Shown here: positions 61,401 to 64,000 of the stretch, in pieces
Layout of the letters: the number at the start of each line of letters is the position of its first letter
Position numbering within the stretch: the first letter of the stretch is position 1
Assembly: GCA_032622095.1 (NCBI GenBank)
Contig: CP136064.1
Location: 114,006,004-114,070,003 of the forward strand
Length of the DNA: 64,000 nucleotides
Direction of reading: 5' to 3'
From: Siphonodentalium dalli
Taxonomy: Eukaryota > Mollusca > Scaphopoda > Gadilida > Siphonodentaliidae
Notes under the pieces: model-generated
Database searches by the model: none
What the model saw: only the letters and a program-made list of their open reading frames with translations
What the model was told of the DNA's origin: nothing
Position numbers and translations under genes: made by a program

Positions 61401-63946
61401 GGGTGTAGGTTCCTTTATCCTATTAGGTACATGAACGAATGAGTTATCTCCCTTGCCTATGACCAATGTTTATCCTGGACACCTTCACCCTGTGATCATT
61501 ACTAGTAGGGCACATGAAGTATGTGGTGTTTCCTTTTAGGAGGCTCAGTTGTTTTTGAGTTTATCTGAACTATTACATATGGGACACAATGATCTATTTT
61601 TTGGCACATGTCTACCAAGAAATCTTTTTGGTACAGGATGCAGGTCTTTTCTGCTTCATCAGGTGGGTTTCATGGACATAGTCGGATTATCTGCCTCGTG
61701 GCCTCCTCCTCTTCAAGAATTCTAATTATAACCATTAGTTCATTCAGTGTCCAAGATATATTTGACGGAGATATATTTTGTTACCCAAAATATGTATCTC
61801 CTATAATAAATATCTTGGACACTGAACACAGTAAGGGCCCTCCCAGTTGGCATCAACATTCCCGCCCCGCGCACTCAGTCAAACGCATCAAACACACAGG
61901 AGGAAGAAATTAAAAAGATCGAAATCTTACCTGTCAATCGCTTCTATAGCGAAAGGACTCACACGATTGGTCCAGAGGTATAAGTGGAATGTTTGACAAG
62001 TACGCGTACTGTAGGTACTTCGTACCGATTTTTAAAACGACTTCTATGATCTTTCAAGCAAGAAATATATAACCATTAGTTCATTCAGTGTCCAAGATAT
62101 TTATTATAGGAGATACATATTTTGGGTAAAAAAAAATTATTTCTAGTAACTTATGCACCTAAGAACTGATGGTTAATTAACAGTAAATTTAATGGCACCA
62201 AAGTCCTGCCTGAAGGAATTTTGATGCAACATCAGAATCCTCGTTTTTGTCCAGAAAGTATCGAATAGTTCTCGTGTAACTCGGTATATAGGCATGGTAA
62301 AATTACACGTTGCTGCTATGAGTGCTGTCATTTCAACAGCAGAAGTAATAACAAAAATTAGGTTATCGAGAAATAACTGTAATGGCTAAATGTGCGACAA
62401 CTAATGGTTTTACAGTATTCTGTGGATTGACAGCTTATGATTAAATTATATACTCTCAACCCTTTCTTTACTAAATAATCAAAGAGGAGTAGTTCACTTA
62501 GGAAATGTTCTGATAATAAGTTCAATAAACGCCCATATTTGAATGAATAGCAATACCTCCTGCACTTGTATTATCTTTTGTTCTTTTATGTTGTGAGCTC
62601 ATGTTTTGTGATTATACCTTCAAATGAATAATTGTCCATTGCAATGTATATGTTTATAACTAATGGCAGATTCCATTTAATAAAGAAATGGTAATCCCTT
62701 TCATGCCTGGAGCTTCTTGAAATTTGCGAAAACCCTGTGCCAATGCATTCTCTTATATATGCGATTCTCTCATAGAGAGCCTCGCATATATAAGAGAAGA
62801 CATTGGCCTAACAATAATTACCTTGACCTTGTAAGCCAGTGCATTCTCTTATATATGTGAGGCTCCCTATGGGAGACTCGGGTTTATAAGAACATGCACT
62901 GGCACAGGATCTTTAATGCTGCACCAGCATGGATCCAGTAATGAAAGGGTTAATACAGTCAATGCTGTAGATGGATGCGTTCTTTAGATAGTGAATGCAC
63001 TGCACTAAACTAGAGATCTCCTGATGCTGTATTCCAATTTCCAAAACACTGGTCTGCATGTTTCTTTCTGTTGTCCAGAGGCACTAGCTTGTTGCAATCC
63101 ATTTCACAATAGATCACCAAAGTTAACTCATTACGTGCCAACTGTCTGTGGGTTTCCACTGTCTGTGTGCCATGTTGCGTGGCCAGTATCATGTTGTGTT
63201 GATATTGGTTCCAATTGGTATTCCACTCCATTCAAGAAATATTAACTATTTGAACATCACGCACTGATTTCCATTCAGTTAATCATCAATATTATGTAGT
63301 ACCATAGAAATTTGAGAGCGACAACAGCTTTGAACTTTCTTCGCATGGTCTACACGTCAAATTTTTACATGACCACTGATTTAAACAATATAAACCGGCA
63401 CAAACAAAACATCTGAATTTACCAAAAAATCTAAGAAACAAAACACGTATATTCAGTGCCATATCTACAAGTTTGTTTGGAAATGTTCTGAGTAGCTTCC
63501 TGAAATTTTGCGAAAACCCTATGCCAACAGCTGATGCCAATGCATTCTCTTATATATTTGCGAGTCTCCCATAGGGAGCCTCACATAAATAAGAGAATCC
63601 ATTGCCCTAACAATATTTACATTGATGTTGTAAGCCAGTGCATACTCTTATATGTGCGAGACTCCCTATGGGAGACTCGCATATACAAGAGAATGCACTG
63701 GCACAGGATCTTTAATCATGACCAGCGCAGCTCCTGTCATGAAAGGGTTAAATAAGTAATAGAATATTGGGCTAATCTTTTAATTCTTCAGATTCCTCTA
63801 TCATTTCAGTCATGTATAAATAATTTACCTGATAGCCAAATAGTCTCTACATACAAACAGAATATAGAGAGCAACTTTAAAGCCATAAAATCTAGTCTGT
63901 CATCAGATCAAGATAATCCAACATTGCCAGCAGATCACCAGGAGTG
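31087..63946 (+). CDS. Unrecognised multi-exon gene, 3' end outside window
   Basis: Seven exons, 31087-31147, 45073-45200, 47138-47189, 48895-48962, 50751-50859, 59590-59708 and 63810-63946, join into one frame of 224 codons plus two bases. Every boundary is GT-AG and the phases (1, 0, 1, 0, 1, 0, 2) fit throughout. The product begins MAVSATPPLIIPIHYDPSFK. Residues 22-63 are acidic and methionine-rich (VMDSEYMLMDLEVEMMTQCS), 64-80 are basic (QPRSATKRRASNTFFNK), and 141-210 look helical (LTLLNKLCVLSQQINKDI, HKYMAHQLALLYSCINNL). No signal peptide or membrane segment. I do not recognise the family; a coiled-coil centrosome- or kinetochore-type protein is only a guess. Exon 1 is tied to exon 2 by phase and position across 13.9 kb; extra exons may exist. 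Confidence 0.75.
31484..32230. repeat. Duplicated CCGAAGGTTC minisatellite unit
   Basis: Short tandem copies of TATTCCGAAGGTTCGC-like units occur at 31484-31530 and 31970-32085. Both are followed by the same unique tail (GGTTAATTCTATATT, GAGGGTTCATT, ACATTAAATGTGATTTTGTT), so a block of about 480 bp was duplicated in tandem. Confidence 0.75.
32495..33270. repeat. Tandem ~120-bp repeat rich in AGGTCA, with Helitron-like end
   Basis: Four to five units with CGACGAAATTTGATACCTA, TTTTGGACGGGTCAAATC and CTGACCTTGACCTT. Each unit carries AGGTCA-type half sites; TGACCTTGA is exact at 32772-32780 and 33170-33178. A 13-G tract is at 32992-33004. The block ends AGCCCGGGTGAAGTCGGGCC, TATCAGCTTGT, a decayed form of the terminus at 45454. 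Confidence 0.75.
33581..33595. repeat. Poly-G tract (15 G)
   Basis: Uninterrupted G run on the plus strand, just left of the palindromic-array element. Confidence 0.9.
34019..35186. mobile_element. Non-autonomous hAT element (1168 bp), 8-bp target duplication
   Basis: The exact 8-bp duplication ATTGTTAT flanks it (34011-34018 and 35187-35194). Terminal inverted repeats are TAGTGATGAGCCGAT / ATCGGCTCATCACTA, followed by many CGATTGT/AATCGGC subterminal words. An 8-bp duplication plus TAGNG ends is diagnostic for hAT. Internal frames of 110-128 codons show no transposase motifs. Inserted in the GAGATATCTC array. Confidence 0.9.
35276..36702. mobile_element. PIF/Harbinger-like non-autonomous element (1427 bp)
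   Basis: TTA at 35273-35275 and 36703-36705. Inverted ends AGCCAAGAAAAATTAATGG / CCATTAATTTTTCTTGGCC continue into GTTTGGTTCC. A 3-bp TWA duplication with GGCC-type ends fits PIF/Harbinger. Inserted in the palindromic array and itself hit by another element at 36275. Confidence 0.75.
36275..36530. mobile_element. Nested 256-bp MITE with 9-bp target duplication (Mutator-like)
   Basis: Inverted ends GGTAGCGGGGTAACGTCGCA / TGCGACGTTACCCCGCTTCC, extending through AGAGCTATACTCTGACCTT. The flanks ATACAGAAA (36266-36274) and ATACCGAAA (36531-36539) form a 9-bp duplication with one mismatch, as for Mutator-like elements. Confidence 0.75.
37255..38962. mobile_element. Foldback element with ~340-bp inverted arms
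   Basis: Arms about 37255-37592 and 38612-38962 align along their whole length in inverse orientation (CTACTAAACAACGAA, TAGCACTATAAGGC, GACTTTGTTTAACTCCC). The 1-kb middle is AT-rich without recognisable transposase. Confidence 0.8.
39110..42402. repeat. Satellite of ~160-bp monomers in three-monomer higher-order units, inside pearl-like ends
   Basis: About 20 monomers from 39188 to 42250, each with TTGGCGCGGGCTACAGGTCG, CATGTAGATGGGAACGAGT and GGCCAAAAAACATGGCCGC. Three monomer types alternate in order. The same type recurs at 39670, 40152, 40634 and 41115, a period of 480-483 bp. The ends are TAGCTCAACTTA (39110) and TAAGTTGAGCTA (42391-42402), an inverted pair, so the array sits within element-like termini. 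Confidence 0.9.
42690..43036. repeat. Direct repeat of about 120 bp, 227 bp apart
   Basis: The block ATAATTTGTGACAGTGTT ... GGAATACGCCTGATTG occurs at 42690-42812 and again from 42917 with only a few base changes. A 10-G tract follows the first copy. Confidence 0.85.
43377..43814. mobile_element. TTAA-flanked MITE, copy B (family 'GGTACTCAA')
   Basis: TTAA at 43377-43380 and 43811-43814. Ends AAGGTACTCAATACGATCAG and CTGATCGGATTGAGTACCT. Interior GGCTTCGGGGGTAAAAAATA and AATATTTGATTCGAGTTGAG match copies at 18255 and 53850. Confidence 0.82.
44817..44905. repeat. 30-bp tandem repeat, about three copies
   Basis: Units CTAATGAGACATCTAGGCTC plus ATAACCATAG; a looser lead-in of the same words starts near 44690. 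Confidence 0.85.
45073..45200 (+). CDS. Unrecognised gene, exon 2
   Basis: Acceptor CTTTTTTTTCAG, donor AAA|GTACGT. Only one frame is open (DTRLHEPLLVMDSEYMLM...QKELLGK); it needs a phase-1 upstream exon, which exon 1 supplies. Confidence 0.75.
45237..45483 (+). mobile_element. Helitron-like 3' terminus
   Basis: Begins CTGTCTGTCTGTATG and ACTCGAAAACTGCTTGACCG. It ends with a hairpin GCCC-AGACGAAGTC-GGGC at 45454-45471, then ACATCAG and CTAG followed by T (45479-45483). A short GC hairpin just before CTAG|T is the classic Helitron 3' end. The 5' TC end was not fixed. It lies 37 bp after exon 2. Confidence 0.6.
45977..46056. repeat. Hairpin with TCCATATATGGA arms
   Basis: ATTCCATATATGGAGTTTTG and its inverse CAAAAGCTCCATATATGGAAT flank GAATATTCAT words, giving a long stem. 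Confidence 0.75.
46354..47046. mobile_element. PIF/Harbinger-like MITE with 28-G tract
   Basis: TAA on both sides (46351-46353, 47047-47049). Inverted ends GTGTCGGCGCACACGATCCC / GGGATCGTGTGCGCTGACAC. Contains an uninterrupted 28-G run at 46410-46437 and several CCGGATT/AATCGGG subterminal words. Its right end is 89 bp before exon 3. Confidence 0.78.
47138..47189 (+). CDS. Unrecognised gene, exon 3
   Basis: Acceptor CCTTTTTCAG, donor AAAG|GTATGT. Codes the basic stretch QPRSATKRRASNTFFNK. Confidence 0.72.
47227..48391. mobile_element. piggyBac element remnant, TTAA-flanked
   Basis: TTAA at 47227-47230 and 48388-48391. Inverted ends CCCTTTGAACC / GGTTCAAAGGG are the canonical CCCTTT-type piggyBac ends. 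The element contains a broken transposase N-terminus on the minus strand. Sits between exons 3 and 4 of the unrecognised gene. Confidence 0.85.
48039..48179 (-). pseudogene. piggyBac transposase N-terminal fragment
   Basis: A 46-codon minus-strand frame starts MKPKTFSVDEVVRKILESDA, followed by an acidic run EDFDDDDYTI, then a stop. In another frame GGVVSSRDTTRDQ follows. An acidic start with S-S-R-D is typical of PGBD-type transposase leaders. The DDD catalytic domain is absent, so this is a deletion derivative. Confidence 0.65.
48895..48962 (+). CDS. Unrecognised gene, exon 4
   Basis: Acceptor TGTATTGCAG, donor TCA|GTAAGT. Codes ATVQLDRLENVLSKSQYSRL and three more residues. Confidence 0.75.
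50412..50691. mobile_element. Double-hairpin TTAA element, copy 1
   Basis: TTAA at 50412-50415 and 50688-50691, ends CCCTTTCATGAAGG / CATGGAAAGG. Two hairpins inside share GAGTCTCCCATAGGGAGCCTC with outer stems TGCATTCTCTTATATATG. Other copies at 62690 and 63494. Lies just before exon 5. Confidence 0.8.
50751..50859 (+). CDS. Unrecognised gene, exon 5
   Basis: Acceptor TCTCTTTCCAG, donor GACG|GTGAGT. Codes EYLQKSGLDKLYPKVAGYVA and 16 more residues. Confidence 0.8.
51667..51757. mobile_element. GCAGAATGAGG MITE, copy 3
   Basis: Left end CAGAATGAGG (shortened), right end TTTTGGGGACCTCATTCTGC. The interior CTAGCCCACCTTGCAGAATA matches the unit at 24472. Followed by GTCAGACACACTATATTCAG, the same flank as at 24552. 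Confidence 0.75.
52205..52299. mobile_element. GCAGAATGAGG MITE, copy 4
   Basis: Left end AAATGAGGTCCCCAGAGGGT, right end TTTTGGGGACCTCATTCTGC; same family as the paired units in MORN3 intron 3. Confidence 0.75.
53850..54264. mobile_element. TTAA-flanked MITE, copy C (family 'GGTACTCAA')
   Basis: TTAA at 53850-53853 and 54261-54264, ends AAGGTACTCAATCCAATCAG and CTGATTGGATTGAGTACCT. Clearly homologous to copy B at 43377, with small deletions. Confidence 0.83.
54475..58575. repeat. Second pearl-like compound repeat
   Basis: Opens TTTTTCAGCTCAACTGAGAA and closes GTCAGGTGAGCGACACCACA (58552-58572). The first part has about 170-bp units with TCAGATTTGTTCAAATGAG and GGGCCATAAC. Then comes a different tandem array at 55160-56290, then two units at 56390-56690 with AAGTCTGAACTGAATG. 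A weak 395-bp duplication lies at 57845-58330. The compound may be more than one element. Confidence 0.6.
55160..56290. repeat. ~160-bp tandem array, about six units
   Basis: Opens with the hairpin TTTTAGTCGAGTTTT / AAAAAAACTCGAC. Units repeat CACCGTTAGCGCGATAACTG, CATATTTGATATATGAGTCT and GTTCGAAAACCAGGTTTGTC from 55380 to about 56280. Open frames across it are repeat translations, not genes. Confidence 0.88.
58963..59104. repeat. Inverted repeat, ~50-bp arms
   Basis: TAATCACTTGATTGAACTGG ... GAGGCAGGGAC on the left and GTCCCTGCCTCG ... CCAGTTCAATCAAGTGATTA on the right, with a 40-bp AT-rich loop. MITE-like. Confidence 0.85.
59484..59580. repeat. 24-bp minisatellite at exon 6 acceptor
   Basis: Four copies of TTAGAACATTGCGTTTGTAC-type units with spacings of 27, 24 and 24 bp. 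It stops about 8 nt before the AG of exon 6. Confidence 0.85.
59590..59708 (+). CDS. Unrecognised gene, exon 6
   Basis: Acceptor ATCTGTTCCAG, donor TAT|GTGAGT. Codes GHFRQLTLLNKLCVLSQQIN and the HKYMAHQLALLY segment. It starts phase 1 and ends phase 0, exactly what exons 5 and 7 require. A 24-bp minisatellite ends just before the acceptor, and the 3' end with its donor is duplicated downstream. Confidence 0.8.
59686..59845. repeat. 81-bp tandem duplication including the exon 6 end and splice donor
   Basis: Units 59686-59766 and 59767-59845 differ at about four sites. Both contain CTCACCAGTTAG, TTTTATAT|GTGAGTAAA and TTTTTGAAAGTTATTTATGA. The donor GT is at 59709 and its copy at 59790. Confidence 0.9.
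59879..60395. repeat. Pearl-like element with ATGCCCCGAC ends
   Basis: ATGCCCCGACTTGAAGTCGG at the left and GTCGGGGGCAT at the right form an inverted pair. The interior opens GTCCGTCCGTACGTCCGTCC and holds two units with TTCACCAGAGTTATGGCC-like words. In intron 6. Confidence 0.75.
60680..62122. mobile_element. Foldback element with ~210-bp inverted arms
   Basis: Arms about 60680-60900 and 61900-62122 match in inverse (TCTTGGACACTGAAT, AAATCTTACCTGTCAATCGC, CGCTATAGAAGCGATTGACA). An internal short palindrome at 61742-61832 carries the same outer end sequence, TCAGTGTCCAAGATAT, twice. Confidence 0.8.
62690..62953. mobile_element. Double-hairpin element, copy 2
   Basis: Left end CCCTTTCATGCCTGGAG, right end ATGAAAGGG-TTAA. 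Hairpins with CTCTTATATATGTGAGGCTC and CCCTATGGGAGACTC as in copy 1. Confidence 0.8.
63494..63751. mobile_element. Double-hairpin element, copy 3 (left end lost)
   Basis: Begins AGCTTCCTGAAATTTTGCGA without a clear CCCTTT start; right end CATGAAAGGG-TTAA. Both hairpins retained. Its right edge is 58 bp before exon 7. Confidence 0.78.
63810..63946 (+). CDS. Unrecognised gene, exon 7 (gene continues past window)
   Basis: Acceptor TCATTTCAG, donor AGTG|GTAAGT. Codes SCINNLPDSQIVSTYKQNIE and 25 more residues; ends in phase 2, so at least one more exon lies to the right. Confidence 0.78.
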
Positions 63947-64000
63947 GTAAGTTTCTTATCTCAAATCAGTGAAGACAATTTGTATGTTTAGATTAGATTA

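Overview
The window is nuclear DNA from an animal. It has intron-split genes with GT-AG junctions, AT-rich spacers and very dense repeats. Several repeat types suggest a bivalve mollusc or close lophotrochozoan: tandem arrays of 160-170 bp units framed by AGCTCA-type ends and rich in GTCCGTC, which resemble 'pearl'/BIV160-class elements; CR1/RTE-type LINE fragments; and many TTAA-flanked miniature elements. The clade is inferred from repeat style and was not tested.

Three genes can be supported. (1) MORN3, plus strand, five coding exons at 17965-25742, giving a full 237-residue protein of seven MORN repeats. (2) ATG101, minus strand, 30198-30854, a complete 218-codon reading frame in one exon. 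(3) An unrecognised gene, plus strand, that starts 232 bp from ATG101 in divergent orientation. I assembled it from seven small exons at 31087-63946 whose splice phases all agree; it runs off the right edge. ATG101 and this gene probably share a bidirectional promoter.

Layout. 1-5.2 kb: AT-rich, nothing identified. 5.3-12.7 kb: repeats, including a 175-bp-period triplet of a mariner-type MITE, a decayed LINE, an AT-rich array and a minisatellite that switches orientation. 12.9-15.8 kb: a large inverted-repeat element with a nested TTAA element. 16.0-17.8 kb: a second decayed LINE facing away from MORN3. 18-25.7 kb: MORN3 with introns full of MITEs. 26-30 kb: spacer with a tRNA-derived SINE and a hAT-like MITE. 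30.2-31.1 kb: ATG101 and the shared promoter. 31.1-64 kb: the third gene, with a 13.9-kb first intron. That intron carries a stack of nested transposons in a palindromic array (33.7-37.1 kb), a foldback element (37.3-39.0 kb) and a 3.3-kb satellite with three-unit higher-order structure (39.1-42.4 kb). Later introns carry PIF/Harbinger-like, piggyBac-like, Helitron-like, pearl-like and double-hairpin elements.

The genes show no pathway link beyond position. MORN3 is a cilium/sperm-type scaffold family, ATG101 acts at autophagy initiation, and the third is unassigned. The most notable points are the third gene, a tandem duplication across the 3' end of its exon 6 and that exon's splice donor, the nested insertions with readable target-site duplications, and at least two unrelated elements built around arrays of short palindromes.
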